64,000 nt of DNA from Alteribacter keqinensis. GTDB taxonomy: Bacteria > Bacillota > Bacilli > Bacillales > Salisediminibacteriaceae. A program made the position numbers and the translations under genes. The notes under the pieces were generated by a model. It worked only from the letters and a program-made list of their open reading frames with translations, had not been told where the DNA came from and made no database searches. Position 1 is the first letter of the stretch. Each line of letters starts with the position of its first letter. Below are positions 9,209 to 18,408 of the stretch, piece after piece. Where the stretch lies: contig NZ_RHIB01000001.1 in the NCBI RefSeq assembly GCF_003710255.1, forward strand, positions 558,001 through 622,000, in the 5' to 3' direction.

Positions 9209-10732
9209 TTAAGAGAGAATATCAATTTTTATCCCAAATGCACGCTCAACATGTTTTTTATATTTCTGTGCATGAAACTCCTCGAAGTAAGCTTCTTTTC
9301 TTTTTTCAAGTTTTAAGTGGAGCACGTCTTTACTGTCTGAAGGAGCAAGAAGCACTTTTTCAACCGATCCTTGTTTAGACCGGTCCAGTCCGTAGGCAAG
9401 CCTTAAAATGGCACCGAGCTTTTCGTAACGGGAAAACTCATCCTCTTTAATCCAGTGTCTGAAGGGAGATGCATACTGATTCAAAAGAGAACGGTTACGA
9501 AAAGATGCGAGAAGGGCTACACCGAGCCTTTTGCCATGAGAGAGACCGTCGATGGACTGATTAGTAAGGAGGTAAAAGGTGTGCTGTGATCTCGACTCCG
9601 GATGGATTGATTCTCCGATATAAAAAACCCTGGCCGCCAGCTGAAGGAGATGTATATCCTCATGGCTGGCCGGTTCTCCTGTATGTTCATTAAGTGTATG
9701 TGCCAGGTAGGTGGCAAGAACAGAGATCCGCTTCTGGTGATCATAGTCAAGATTATAATTACGGCTTAACTGGTAAAAACTTTCTTCTGTTACATTTGGA
9801 AAGACCTCTATTCCTATTTCTTTTAACAGGGTTTCGAAAAACACACCTTCTCTCAGGCCTTTGCTGCTTACCACATATTGTTGGGACCCGGTGTATTCAA
9901 TGAGAGTCTGAATAACAACGATAGCCGGCAGAATAATATCGGCTCTGTCTTTAGAAAGGCCATCCACCTGCTGGCGCTTTTTCAGTGTCATGGATTCCAG
10001 TCTTTCATAAACAGAAACCACATCTTTTAATGTCATTTCAAATTGATGGAGTCCTGAGAGGGGATAGTCTATACTATGCTGATGAACGAGAGCAAGATTT
10101 CTTGCGCTTCCCCCGATCCCGATTACAGGACCGGCAGCCTCTTTAAGCCAGGGGAGAGAGTCGAATGATTGAAGTAAAAACCGGCTGAGTTTTTTTGTTT
10201 CTGAGGGGAGGGGAGAGTCGCCTTCAAGAAAGTTCTGTTTCAGGGTCAATGCCCCAAAAGGAAAGCTGTGGTAATGTTTTAATTTTCGGTCTTTAAAAAT
10301 GGTGATTTCTGTACTTCCGCCTCCAATATCTACGGTAATTCCAGTGCCGATATCAGTAGAGTTTACAACAGCAAGGTAGCCGTAACAGGCTTCTTTTTTT
10401 TCTGAAATAACATCAAATGTCATTTCAGTATAGCCTTTGAGGAGCTTTTCAATTTCCGGACGGTTTGATGCGTTTCGCACGGCAGCAGTGGCAACTCCGC
10501 GTATTTCACTAACATTGTACCGGTCAAGTACAGAGCAAAAACGGTCCAGAGTTTCCTTAATTATATTCATTCCTTTATTTGAAAGGCTTCCGTCATTCAT
10601 TATATGAGAGCTTAAACGGGCAACGACTTTCAGGTTTTGAATTTCCCGGTAACACCGGTCTTCATTAATTTCGAAAATAACAAGACGAATGGAGTTCGAG
10701 CCCAAATCGATAATGGCTGTTTGTTTATGCAT
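9209..10732 (-). CDS. ppx: Exopolyphosphatase / Ppx-GppA phosphatase
   Basis: 507 residues. The actin-like ASKHA fold is seen in IDLGSNSIRLVIFE (phosphate 1), SEKKEACYGYLAV, VDIGGGSTEITIF (phosphate 2) and GIGGSARNLA. The C-terminal half is the helical HD-like domain (residues about 310-507). It removes terminal phosphate from polyphosphate or pppGpp. A TATAAT on the minus strand (plus bases 10769-10774) is a likely -10 element. It is divergent from the zinc-type ABC operon, and ppk follows. Confidence 0.94.
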   Translation of the reverse strand: MHKQTAIIDLGSNSIRLVIFEINEDRCYREIQNLKVVARLSSHIMNDGSLSNKGMNIIKETLDRFCSVLDRYNVSEIRGVATAAVRNASNRPEIEKLLKGYTEMTFDVISEKKEACYGYLAVVNSTDIGTGITVDIGGGSTEITIFKDRKLKHYHSFPFGALTLKQNFLEGDSPLPSETKKLSRFLLQSFDSLPWLKEAAGPVIGIGGSARNLALVHQHSIDYPLSGLHQFEMTLKDVVSVYERLESMTLKKRQQVDGLSKDRADIILPAIVVIQTLIEYTGSQQYVVSSKGLREGVFFETLLKEIGIEVFPNVTEESFYQLSRNYNLDYDHQKRISVLATYLAHTLNEHTGEPASHEDIHLLQLAARVFYIGESIHPESRSQHTFYLLTNQSIDGLSHGKRLGVALLASFRNRSLLNQYASPFRHWIKEDEFSRYEKLGAILRLAYGLDRSKQGSVEKVLLAPSDSKDVLHLKLEKRKEAYFEEFHAQKYKKHVERAFGIKIDILS

Positions 10733-10823
10733 TTCAACACGTCCTTAAAAGGTAGGATTCTGCTCTTCATTATAAACGTTTTTATCTTGAAAAACGACTG
10801 AGCCCCGCCCCGGTGCTGTAATG

Positions 10824-10852
10824 TTTACAAACATAAACCCCTCATGTATACT
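10824..10852 (+). promoter_or_regulatory. Sigma-A promoter of the Zn-type ABC operon
   Basis: TTTACA at 10824 and TATACT at 10847 are spaced by 17 bp. The predicted transcription start is near 10859, immediately before the Zur-box-like sequence. Confidence 0.72.
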
Positions 10853-10865
10853 ACTGGAAGGAATA

Positions 10866-10882
10866 AATCGTAATCGTTCTTA
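10866..10882 (+). promoter_or_regulatory. Candidate Zur operator
   Basis: AATCGTAAT matches one complete half of the Bacillus Zur box (TCGTAAT, N, ATTACGA). The second half (GTTCTTA) is poor. Its position at the start of transcription of a zinc-type importer that ends in a zur gene supports autoregulation. Confidence 0.5.
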
Positions 10883-10902
10883 AGGAACAGCGATAAAGGG
10901 CT

Positions 10903-11715
10903 GTGGATACTATGGACAAAAAGCAATCAATTATAGAAATAAACAACCTCTCATTTGCCTATAATGGGCGTAATGTGCTTGAAGATATTAATTTGTCGAT
11001 TAAACCGGGATCCTTTCTTGGGCTTGTCGGTCCGAATGGATCGGGGAAGTCGACGTTAATCAAATGCCTTTTAGGGCTTTTGAATCCTGAACAAGGGGAA
11101 ATCCGCCTGTTCGGTGAAAAGCTTGGACGCTTTCATAAATGGGAGGACATCGGTTTTGTGAGTCAAAAGGCGAACAGTTTTAACAGTGGATTCCCTGCAA
11201 CGGTTTTTGAAGTTGTTTCCATGGGGCTGTACGGGAAGGTAGGGCTTTTTCGATTTTTAACCAAAAAGCATAAAGAAAAGGTAAGAGAAGCGATTGAACA
11301 AGTAGAGATGGAAGAGTTTATGCACAAAAATATCGGCCAGCTTTCCGGTGGTCAGCAGCAGCGGGTATTTATTGCCCGGGCATTAGTCAGTGAGCCGAAA
11401 CTGTTAATTCTAGATGAACCGACTGTAGGTGTGGATGCCAAAAGTGTGAAGCGCTTCTACACGATGCTTAAGGACTTAAATCGCAATAAAGGCATTACCC
11501 TTGTTCTTGTTACCCATGATATTGGAGCGATGACTGAATATGTGACGGATGTAGCCTGCTTAAATAAACACCTCCACTTCCATGGTGACACGGAAGAGTA
11601 TGAGGAGCAGGAAGATGATATGATGTCCAGAATGTACGGTCATGACGTCCAGATTATTACACACAACCATGACCCCCACCATGATCATTCCGCTGATGGA
11701 GGTCGTGAGTCTTGA
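10903..11715 (+). CDS. Zinc-type ABC importer, ATPase subunit with His-rich tail
   Basis: 270 residues with Walker A GPNGSGKST, signature LSGGQQQRV and Walker B LLILDEP. The C-terminus is rich in histidine (HDVQIITHNHDPHHDHS), typical of zinc-handling ABC ATPases of the ZnuC/AdcC type. The listed start is GTG 10903, only 2 bp after AAGGG; ATG 10912 (11 bp spacing) is an equally plausible start and would shorten the protein by three residues. It overlaps the next gene by 4 bp. No substrate-binding protein gene is present in the operon. Confidence 0.88.
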   Translation: MDTMDKKQSIIEINNLSFAYNGRNVLEDINLSIKPGSFLGLVGPNGSGKSTLIKCLLGLLNPEQGEIRLFGEKLGRFHKWEDIGFVSQKANSFNSGFPATVFEVVSMGLYGKVGLFRFLTKKHKEKVREAIEQVEMEEFMHKNIGQLSGGQQQRVFIARALVSEPKLLILDEPTVGVDAKSVKRFYTMLKDLNRNKGITLVLVTHDIGAMTEYVTDVACLNKHLHFHGDTEEYEEQEDDMMSRMYGHDVQIITHNHDPHHDHSADGGRES

Positions 11716-12542
11716 TCAGCGTATTTTTTCAGTATGACTTTTTAAAATATGCCTTGTATACGGGACTTATGGTTGGTTTTCTTGCACCGTTTCTTGGTGT
11801 CTTTCTTGTGGTAAGGCGCTTATCCCTTATAGCTGACGCCTTGTCGCATATTACGTTATCCGGTATAGCATTCAGTCTTTTACTCGGAAGGTATTACGGT
11901 TTTTTTGCCGGTTTAAACCCTATTTATATGGGAGCAGCCTTTTCTGTCGGCGGGGCCTTGATGATTGAGAGGCTCCGGACCGTTTATGTATACTACAAAG
12001 AGCTGGCTATTCCTATCATCTTATCTGCCGGGATCGGGATCGGTGTTGTGTTTATCAGCCTGGCAAATGGATTTAATAATGATTTGTTTAACTACCTCTT
12101 CGGAAGCGTAGTGGCTGTGAGCCGGTCGGATTTTCATTTGATTATTGCTATAACGGCTATTGTTACTCTTTTACTTATTCTGTTCTATAAAGAGCTGTTC
12201 TTCCTCAGTTTTGACGAAGATCAGGCCGTAGTAGCAGGAATCCCACGGCGCTTTTTGCACGTTTTGTTTATTATCATGGTCGCCCTTGTTATTGCTGCTT
12301 CAATGAGGGTAGTGGGAATTTTGCTCGTATCTTCATTAATGACACTTCCTGTAGCTGCAGCCATGCGGCTTGCCAGAGGCTTTAAACAGATGTTTATCTA
12401 CGCCGTCCTGTTTGGGGAAATATCTGTCATTACCGGCCTTGTAAGTGCGTTTCATCTGGATCTGGCTCCAGGAGGGACGATCGTTATTGTTAACGTTATA
12501 ATTTTATTAGTGGTTGTGCTGCTCACTCGAAAACGGGTGTAA
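11712..12542 (+). CDS. Zinc-type ABC importer, permease 1
   Basis: 276-residue ABC-3 family permease with about eight hydrophobic segments. Signature blocks are FLAPFLGVFLVVRRLSLIADALSH and YLFGSVVAVS. TTG 11712 is chosen because it overlaps the upstream TGA, has GGAGG at good spacing, and restores the usual family N-terminus. It forms the membrane channel with the neighbouring paralogous permease. Confidence 0.88.
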   Translation: MISVFFQYDFLKYALYTGLMVGFLAPFLGVFLVVRRLSLIADALSHITLSGIAFSLLLGRYYGFFAGLNPIYMGAAFSVGGALMIERLRTVYVYYKELAIPIILSAGIGIGVVFISLANGFNNDLFNYLFGSVVAVSRSDFHLIIAITAIVTLLLILFYKELFFLSFDEDQAVVAGIPRRFLHVLFIIMVALVIAASMRVVGILLVSSLMTLPVAAAMRLARGFKQMFIYAVLFGEISVITGLVSAFHLDLAPGGTIVIVNVIILLVVVLLTRKRV

Positions 12543-12553
12543 AAGGTGTGTAA

Positions 12554-13393
12554 ATGATGGAACTATTACAGCAACTTACGTTCTTGGAACGGGGCATTCT
12601 TGCCGGTTTGATTATCGGGTTTGTCTGCCCGCTCCTCGGGGCATTTTTACTTGTTAGAAGAATTACAATAATTTCAGAAGCTTTATCCCATATTACTTTA
12701 ACAGGAATTGCTGCAGGGGTCTTTTTAAGCCAGTCTGCATTATGGCTGGGCTTTATTAATCCACTTTATACAGGGCTTGTTTTCTCTCTTGCCGGTTCTT
12801 TGCTTGTGGAAAAATTAAGACAGATATACAAGCATTTTCAGGAGCTTGCTATACCAATTATTTTATCGTCGGGAATTGGTATTGGTGCCATTTTAATCAG
12901 CCTTTCCCAAGGGTCCTATAACGAGTGGTACAATTATTTGTTCGGCAGCATTGTCACTGTAAGCCTCGGAGATCTTGGGTTTATCTTTTTTACGGGACTT
13001 CTTGCATTAACGATTCTTATTATGTTTTATAAAGAACTGCTGTCTATCTCATTTGACCAGGAGTTTGCAAAAACATCCGGCATAGGGGTGCGGCGGATTA
13101 ACTTTTTCTTTTCCCTTCTCATTGCACTTGTGATTTCAATGTCAATGAAAGTCGTGGGGATCTTACTTGTCGGTGCCATGGTTACTCTTCCTGTTGCAGC
13201 AAGTATTCAACTGGCGAAAAGTTTTCGTCAGGTTGTCATTCTCGGCATTGTGTTCGGTGAACTGGCAATGATCGGAGGAATCTTTTTTTCTTATCATCTG
13301 AATGTGGCAACAGGCGGGATGATTGTTGTAACAGGTGTCGTTTTACTTCTTGCTGCTGTTGTATTGAAACGGTTCAGAACCGGGTTAGCATAA
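12554..13393 (+). CDS. Zinc-type ABC importer, permease 2
   Basis: 279-residue paralogue of the preceding permease, sharing the block order (PLLGAFLLVRRITIISEALSH, LAIPIILSSGIGIGAILISL, YLFGSIVTVS). The tandem permease pair suggests a heterodimeric channel, unlike the single permease of the Mn-type operon at 5.0 kb. AAAGGTGTG lies just ahead of tandem ATG codons. It is followed 19 bp later by zur. Confidence 0.88.
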   Translation: MMELLQQLTFLERGILAGLIIGFVCPLLGAFLLVRRITIISEALSHITLTGIAAGVFLSQSALWLGFINPLYTGLVFSLAGSLLVEKLRQIYKHFQELAIPIILSSGIGIGAILISLSQGSYNEWYNYLFGSIVTVSLGDLGFIFFTGLLALTILIMFYKELLSISFDQEFAKTSGIGVRRINFFFSLLIALVISMSMKVVGILLVGAMVTLPVAASIQLAKSFRQVVILGIVFGELAMIGGIFFSYHLNVATGGMIVVTGVVLLLAAVVLKRFRTGLA

Positions 13394-13412
13394 AACGGGA
13401 GGGTATACGAGT

Positions 13413-13835
13413 ATGGATGTAAAAGAAGCGTTAACGATTATGAAGGATAAAGGGTACAAATATACGGATAAACGTGAAGATATTCTTACTTTGTTTTCTG
13501 ACGAAAAACGGTATCTGGCAGCGAAGGATGTCCTCGCATCTTTACAAGCCAGATATTCGGGATTGAGTTTTGATACGATTTACCGTAACTTATCTCTGTT
13601 TACGGAGTTGGGGATTTTGGAGGAAACGGAACTCGAAGGCGAAAAAAAATTCCGGTTTGCCTGTTCCACCTCTGATCATCATCACCACCTGATTTGTGTG
13701 GATTGCGGTAAGACAAAGCATATTCATAATTGCCCGATGGATGCTATAGAAGATGATGCGGATGGTTTTAAAATCACAGGACATAAATTTGAGATATACG
13801 GATATTGCGGGGAATGTGGGGAGAAGCGCGCATAG
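13413..13835 (+). CDS. zur: Fur-family zinc uptake regulator Zur (YqfV)
   Basis: 140 residues. The N-terminal winged helix (about 1-80) includes YKYTDKREDILTLF and SFDTIYRNLSLFTELGILEE. The C-terminal metal-binding half has HHHHLICVDCGKTKHIHNCP and a distal CGECG pair, giving the two CxxC motifs of the structural zinc site and the His cluster of the regulatory site. As the last gene of a zinc-type importer operon it is best read as Zur rather than Fur or PerR. A strong terminator follows within 10 bp. Confidence 0.9.
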   Translation: MDVKEALTIMKDKGYKYTDKREDILTLFSDEKRYLAAKDVLASLQARYSGLSFDTIYRNLSLFTELGILEETELEGEKKFRFACSTSDHHHHLICVDCGKTKHIHNCPMDAIEDDADGFKITGHKFEIYGYCGECGEKRA

Positions 13836-13842
13836 TGGAGAG

Positions 13843-13866
13843 CACCGCCTTTTGGGCGGTGTTTTT
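13843..13866 (+). terminator. Hairpin terminator after zur
   Basis: Arms CACCGCC and GGCGGTG with a 5-base loop are followed by T5. Confidence 0.88.
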
Positions 13867-14188
13867 GTGTGGATTTTTAGTTTGAGTGGTTTGTTTTTTG
13901 GATGGATTTTTTACTTTTCGCAGTTTATTTTTCAGGGTTAGAGTTTTATTTTTCAGTTTCGCTAGTTTATTTTTCAATTGTGCTTTTGAACAGCTGATTA
14001 AAATCATAAATACGCTTTTTCGTACCCAAATATGGGGAACAGCTAATCTTTGCAACAGCCTTGTTAATTTAGAACCATTTGTAAACCGTGAGAAGCTTCA
14101 GAGGTATGTTACGAGGCTTTCGTATCAAAATCATCATCCTTTCTGCAAACGTATATTCGGCTTGAGTGTTAAAAATCCTTCAAAACAA
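13867..14188. other. Intergenic stretch, no gene seen
   Basis: T-rich sequence on the plus strand contains three spaced copies of TTTATTTTTCA (about 13924, 13947 and 13969). Read on the minus strand these give a low-complexity Lys-rich open frame without a credible ribosome site. No RNA or operator was recognised. Confidence 0.5.
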
Positions 14189-14216
14189 AAAAAGCCGGTA
14201 CAGGGTCCGGCTTTTT
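14189..14216. terminator. Hairpin terminator downstream of yqfW
   Basis: Arms AAAAAGCCGG and CCGGCTTTTT enclose 8 bases. A and T runs on both sides make it usable in either direction; it is about 60 bp past the yqfW stop. Confidence 0.8.
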
Positions 14217-14274
14217 TTATCACTGATATTCCTGCATCTCTTATCAAAATAAATGCTACGCTAAAATTAATTCC

Positions 14275-14844
14275 TTATTCAAATAAATTGCGGACAGTCT
14301 GTCTGGCTTCCTGCCAGCTGTTAACCCGATGCACAAGCTTTGGGACAGGGTCCTGATTGTATGGTGTATTCATAAGCACCACAGGAATATCGCACTCCTC
14401 GGCAATGTTTACAGCATTGTCGTGTTTGTCTTCAAAAAAAGCATGAACGCGGTGCTTTTTAACAGCTCCGATTTTATCGTGCTTTCCAATAAGCTCTATG
14501 TGGTGGTAGGGTAGTTTATTCGTATCGAACCAGTCCTTTGTAAGCTCGGAAAAGCGGCTGTTTCTGGCACTGATGTAAAAAAGCTCGTGTTTTCTTTCCC
14601 ACTCCAGAAGGGTTTTTTTAGCTTCTGCAGCAAGCTTAGCCTCAGAGTAGAGGTTTCCTTCATGCTTTTGCATCCACGTCCAGAAATCCTCTTTACTGAT
14701 TCCCAGGACATTACTTAAATCATACTCCGTGATATCATCCAGTGTCAGTTCACGTTTAAAATGTTCGTTCAAAGCCGGAATAAACGTTGCCGGATCCGTA
14801 ATCGTACCATCAATATCAATGCCAAACCTGTATAAATTCTTCAT
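14275..14844 (-). CDS. yqfW: HAD-family 5'(3')-deoxyribonucleotidase-like protein YqfW
   Basis: 189 residues. HAD motif I is RFGIDIDGTITDP (the nucleophile is the first Asp of DIDGT). Motif II is in LFYISARNS and motif IV in VHAFFEDKHDNAV. The pattern fits the NT5C/YqfW/YorS nucleotidases, which dephosphorylate nucleoside monophosphates. Position beside zur and upstream of yqfX and ispG matches B. subtilis yqfW. Substrate is not evident from sequence. Confidence 0.85.
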   Translation of the reverse strand: MKNLYRFGIDIDGTITDPATFIPALNEHFKRELTLDDITEYDLSNVLGISKEDFWTWMQKHEGNLYSEAKLAAEAKKTLLEWERKHELFYISARNSRFSELTKDWFDTNKLPYHHIELIGKHDKIGAVKKHRVHAFFEDKHDNAVNIAEECDIPVVLMNTPYNQDPVPKLVHRVNSWQEARQTVRNLFE

Positions 14845-14892
14845 ATTTACTTAGAACACCTTCCTATCTCCAGTATTTACACACAATTGTGC

Positions 14893-14905
14893 GGGGTCAG
14901 ACCCC
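14893..14905. repeat. Solitary GGGGTCAGACCCC palindromic motif
   Basis: A 13-base near-palindrome in the divergent yqfW-yqfX spacer. Its core recurs as both ends of the element at 40836-40925, and in a variant at 27955-27967 (GGGGACAGACCCC). Confidence 0.55.
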
Positions 14906-14956
14906 CGGGCTCGTCACATACTATGGTTACGTCCGAATGATAAAAGGGGGAGAACC

Positions 14957-15352
14957 ATGGACGAACGCAACAAGCGAGAGCGTGATTTGCGTCTTGTGGA
15001 AGAAGAACGAGACGATTTTAATGAACGGGAAGCCGATCAGGAGTATGACCGCGAATACCGTGAAGAAACGGCTGCTGAGGTAGCACCGGATGCCCGGCTG
15101 ACGGATACGGCCGCTGATAATGACGGAGAAGCGGATTATACGGAAGACGCAACAGAAGGCAAGGGCTTAGGCGCAATTGCTGTAGCCTTGGCTATTGTCA
15201 GCTTGTTTTTCCTGCCTGTCATTTTAGGGGCAGCGGCAATCGTAATGGGCTTTATCACCCGTGCCAAGGGGCATGCCGGTCTCGGATATACGGCAATTGG
15301 TATCGGAGCCTTCTCAATCATTATCAGTTTGTTTTTGTCACCGTTCTTTTAA
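14957..15352 (+). CDS. yqfX: DUF4190-like membrane protein YqfX
   Basis: 131 residues. The N-terminal 70 residues are very acidic and hydrophilic. The C-terminal 60 form two membrane helices joined by FITRAKGHAGLGYTAIGIG, the arrangement seen in DUF4190 proteins. Function is unknown. The ATG follows GGGGGAG. It is monocistronic with its own terminator, and its position between yqfW and ispG matches YqfX. Confidence 0.78.
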   Translation: MDERNKRERDLRLVEEERDDFNEREADQEYDREYREETAAEVAPDARLTDTAADNDGEADYTEDATEGKGLGAIAVALAIVSLFFLPVILGAAAIVMGFITRAKGHAGLGYTAIGIGAFSIIISLFLSPFF

Positions 15353-15378
15353 CCGCAAAACCCTTAAAACTCCAGATG

Positions 15379-15410
15379 AAAGGCGCACACTCAAACGTGT
15401 GCGCCTTTCG
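15379..15410. terminator. Strong hairpin between yqfX and ispG
   Basis: A perfect 12-bp stem, AAAGGCGCACAC and GTGTGCGCCTTT, with a 6-base loop between convergent genes. Confidence 0.88.
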
Positions 15411-15421
15411 TTGTAATCAGT

Positions 15422-16543
15422 TTAGTCTTTCTGCGCAGCAAGCTCTGCTTCTTTTTTTCGTTGTTCCTCATAGTGTGCCTCTGCCAGCTTATCGATTTCC
15501 TTTTTAAGTTCATCGACCATAATTTCTTCCGGAACTTTACGGATAATTTCTCCGTGTCTGAACAGTAACCCTTCGCCGCGCGCACCGGCAATACCAATGT
15601 CCGCTTCCTTTGCTTCACCGGGTCCGTTAACTGCACACCCGAGAACACTGACTTTAATTGGTGCATTTACCTGCTGGATATATTCTTCCACTTCGTTTGC
15701 AATACTGATTAAATCAATTTCAATACGTCCGCATGTAGGACAGCTGATAAGAGTAGCCGCATTAGCTGCAAGACCGAATGTTTTTAAAAGTTCTTTGGCT
15801 ACTTTTACCTCTTCAACAGGATCGGCACTTAATGAAATACGTACTGTATTCCCGATTCCTTTGTTTAAAATGACCCCAAGACCGGCAGCACTTTTTACAG
15901 TCCCTGCAAATAAGGTACCTGACTCTGTGATTCCAAGGTGTAGAGGGTAGTCAAATGCTTTTGCGGCCTTTTCATAAGCTTCAACAGCCAGACTGACGTC
16001 TGAAGCTTTCATGGAAACGATGATGTCATGAAAGTCCAGATCCTCAAGGATTTTAATATGGTGAAGGGCACTCTCTACCATCCCGTCAGCTGTAGGATAT
16101 CCGTACTTCTCAAGAATTTTTTTCTCAAGAGAACCTGCGTTTACACCGATACGGATCGGGATTTTCTTTTCCTTGGCAGCCTTAACGACGGCTTCCACCT
16201 TTTCACGGCGGCCGATGTTTCCGGGGTTGATCCGTATTTTATCCGCACCGCCCTCGATGGCTTTTAAAGCAAGCTTGTAATCAAAATGAATATCCACTAC
16301 AAGTGGAATGTTAATGCGTTTTTTAATCTCCGGAATGGCTTCTGCTGCACGCATGTCCGGACAGGCAACACGTACAATCTGACATCCCGCTTCTTCAAGA
16401 CGGAGAATCTCAGCTGTAACAGCATCCACATCATGCGTTTTAGACATGGTCATACTTTGAATAATAACTTCGTCGCTGCCTCCGATTGTCAGCGGTCCGA
16501 CTTGAACCGGACGCGTGTTTTTACGATGGGTGATTTGAGTCAC
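15422..16543 (-). CDS. ispG: (E)-4-hydroxy-3-methylbut-2-enyl-diphosphate synthase
   Basis: 373 residues, close to the usual length. IspG is the [4Fe-4S] enzyme of the MEP isoprenoid pathway that converts MEcPP to HMBPP. The N-terminal TIM-barrel start ([16 protein letters not shown]) is followed by [14 protein letters not shown], and cluster-binding cysteines lie in SCPTCGR and [12 protein letters not shown]. It is YqfY by context. The C-terminal 25 residues are charged and likely disordered. Confidence 0.96.
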   Translation of the reverse strand: MTQITHRKNTRPVQVGPLTIGGSDEVIIQSMTMSKTHDVDAVTAEILRLEEAGCQIVRVACPDMRAAEAIPEIKKRINIPLVVDIHFDYKLALKAIEGGADKIRINPGNIGRREKVEAVVKAAKEKKIPIRIGVNAGSLEKKILEKYGYPTADGMVESALHHIKILEDLDFHDIIVSMKASDVSLAVEAYEKAAKAFDYPLHLGITESGTLFAGTVKSAAGLGVILNKGIGNTVRISLSADPVEEVKVAKELLKTFGLAANAATLISCPTCGRIEIDLISIANEVEEYIQQVNAPIKVSVLGCAVNGPGEAKEADIGIAGARGEGLLFRHGEIIRKVPEEIMVDELKKEIDKLAEAHYEEQRKKEAELAAQKD

Positions 16544-16660
16544 TGCGTGATCGCCCCTTTATATTAGTAAGAATAAAAATCAATAAATTACTATCCTCAC
16601 ACATTGTACCAACCGGCTGTGATACTGGCAAGGACTTAGATTTTTACCGGGGCAGAGAGG

Positions 16661-17023
16661 TTATGATGTCTGCTGCAGAGTTTCTTTATATACAGGGAAG
16701 CGATAGGTGCTGCCAATTCTGATATCGTGAGCATTTACATCGGGATTGAGCTTTTCAAAATCAGTTACAATCTTCTCAAAGTCTGCATCGAGGAGCACGT
16801 CCTGGTGAAGGGCTTTAACAATAGTATAAACAGTATGACCTGATTGAACGATCACTTCCTGGTAGTGAAGGGTATCAGCAGGAGGTGGTGCGGTCACAGG
16901 ACTGTTTTCCTGACTTGTATCTTCGTACCCGTTGGTTGTGTTGGGTAAGGTCCCTTCAGTGAGATCATAATAAACACTGATGGCAAGTACCACGACAAGT
17001 CCGAAAATCAATAACTGCTTCAT
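16661..17023 (-). CDS. yqfZ: LysM-like membrane-anchored protein YqfZ
   Basis: 120 residues from the ATG whose first base is plus 17023. The upstream in-frame GTG is part of the GGAGGTG ribosome site, so it is not used. A single N-terminal membrane helix (about 4-18) is followed by a Pro/Thr-rich linker. A LysM-like fold of about 60 residues ends the protein (VQSGHTVYTIVKALHQ through IRIGSTYRFPVYK). It probably binds cell wall or spore peptidoglycan. Position after ispG matches YqfZ. Confidence 0.75.
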   Translation of the reverse strand: MKQLLIFGLVVVLAISVYYDLTEGTLPNTTNGYEDTSQENSPVTAPPPADTLHYQEVIVQSGHTVYTIVKALHQDVLLDADFEKIVTDFEKLNPDVNAHDIRIGSTYRFPVYKETLQQTS

Positions 17024-17106
17024 TAAAAGCACCTCCCGTTCACGGTTATACCCTATTCGTATGCTTGTCCCATCTTTTTATGACAAAAAATAAGGTGATC
17101 TGATAA

Positions 17107-18312
17107 ATGTCAAAACAGGAAAAGTTAATTGTATTTATGCTCGGTCTGCTCCCATTTTTAATGGTTATCGGAAATTCCATGTTTATTCCACTTCTTCCTA
17201 CGATGGAAGTGGATCTGGGTATTACAGCAGTTCAATCAGGCCTTATCCTGACGGTTTTTTCTGTGCCTGCAGCTTTATCCATTCCATTTACGGGCATTCT
17301 TTCTGACCGGGTTGGAAGGAAACGGGTTGTCATAAGCTCTCTTGCAACCATAGCACTCGGCAGTGTTGTATGTACCCGGGCGATGCTCATACCGGGAGAA
17401 ATGGCTTACTGGATCCTTCTCATTGGCCGTTTCATTCAGGGGGTAGGAGCAGGAGGAACCGCTTCCCTTGCTATGACATTTATAGGGGACATCTTTAATG
17501 GTGAAAAAAGAAGTGCAGCTCTCGGTATCATGGAAGTGTTTAACGGACTGGGGAAAGCTGTAAGTCCGCTCCTCGGTGCCTTGGCAGCACTCGTTATCTG
17601 GACAAGCACCTTTTGGATTTACTTTCTCCTTTCGGTACTGGCTCTCGCAGGCATTTCAAAATACATTCATGAAACTCCATCAGATGATCCGCCTCTGAAG
17701 AGGAAAGAATACCTGCATACTGTCTTCTCTGCCATTAAAAGAGAAGCCCGCTGGCTGATTCCTGTTATGGTTTCAGGCGGAGCAGCATTGTTTCTTCTGT
17801 TTGGCCTTCTTGTATTTTTGAGTTATGAAAGTGAGAGGGTGTACGGGATTGGAGGTGCAGTGAAAGGAGTCATTATCGCTGTCCCTCTTTCGGTGTTTAC
17901 CATTGCTTCCTATTATTCCGGAAAAAAAACAGGGCAGAATCCCGAAAGGATCCGGTCCTGTTTTACTCTCGGTTTTATGTTGATCGGCATACCTTTGACT
18001 CTGGCACTGGTAGGGAATTCTTTATTATTAACAGTCATCTATCTGATGTGCATTTCAGCAGGAATCGGAATTTTTCTTCCGTGCTGTAACCTCCTCGTTA
18101 CATCTGCCGTCTCACAACATGAAAGGGGAATGGTGGTCTCTTTTTATCACACGATCCGTTTTCTTGGTGTGGCATTCGGGCCGGCAGTATACAGCTCGTG
18201 GATGTTTGACGAATGGGGGATGTTTGCTAAATCGCTTGTTCTCATTTTAGCTGCGGCAGTATGGGTTAAAGTAACGTATCCGCACACAGGTCTGGTCGTA
18301 CAAAGAGGCTGA
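17107..18312 (+). CDS. Major facilitator superfamily exporter
   Basis: 401 residues with about 12 membrane helices. Motif A is present between helices 2 and 3 (GILSDRVGRKRVV). GRFIQGVGAGGTASLAMTFIGDIF matches the motif C region of 12-helix drug:H+ antiporters, and SMFIPLLPTMEVDLGI the early helix-1 motif. Substrate is unknown. It has no syntenic counterpart in the B. subtilis yqf-yqg order, so it is probably an addition here. Confidence 0.85.
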   Translation: MSKQEKLIVFMLGLLPFLMVIGNSMFIPLLPTMEVDLGITAVQSGLILTVFSVPAALSIPFTGILSDRVGRKRVVISSLATIALGSVVCTRAMLIPGEMAYWILLIGRFIQGVGAGGTASLAMTFIGDIFNGEKRSAALGIMEVFNGLGKAVSPLLGALAALVIWTSTFWIYFLLSVLALAGISKYIHETPSDDPPLKRKEYLHTVFSAIKREARWLIPVMVSGGAALFLLFGLLVFLSYESERVYGIGGAVKGVIIAVPLSVFTIASYYSGKKTGQNPERIRSCFTLGFMLIGIPLTLALVGNSLLLTVIYLMCISAGIGIFLPCCNLLVTSAVSQHERGMVVSFYHTIRFLGVAFGPAVYSSWMFDEWGMFAKSLVLILAAAVWVKVTYPHTGLVVQRG

Positions 18313-18408
18313 TTGAGTCTTTTCACAGAGATGAATTACAGGTAAGATATGGTTAGAAAGACGTCGTTACAGAAATATAAAAGCGACCTGGAAGGAGAAA
18401 GAGAAACA

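Noticed and set aside
13774-14055. Minus-strand Lys/Leu-rich open frame with KLKNK-type repeats
   Set aside because: It arises from T-rich low-complexity DNA, crosses the zur terminator and overlaps zur, and has no ribosome site.
13886-14356. Plus-strand open frame of about 156 codons
   Set aside because: It runs through a perfect hairpin terminator and into yqfW on the other strand, with Phe-rich low-complexity sequence; no family features.
18349-18408. 20-residue extension of the DUF1002 protein
   Set aside because: It would bury the signal peptide; GAAGGAG is placed for ATG 18409.
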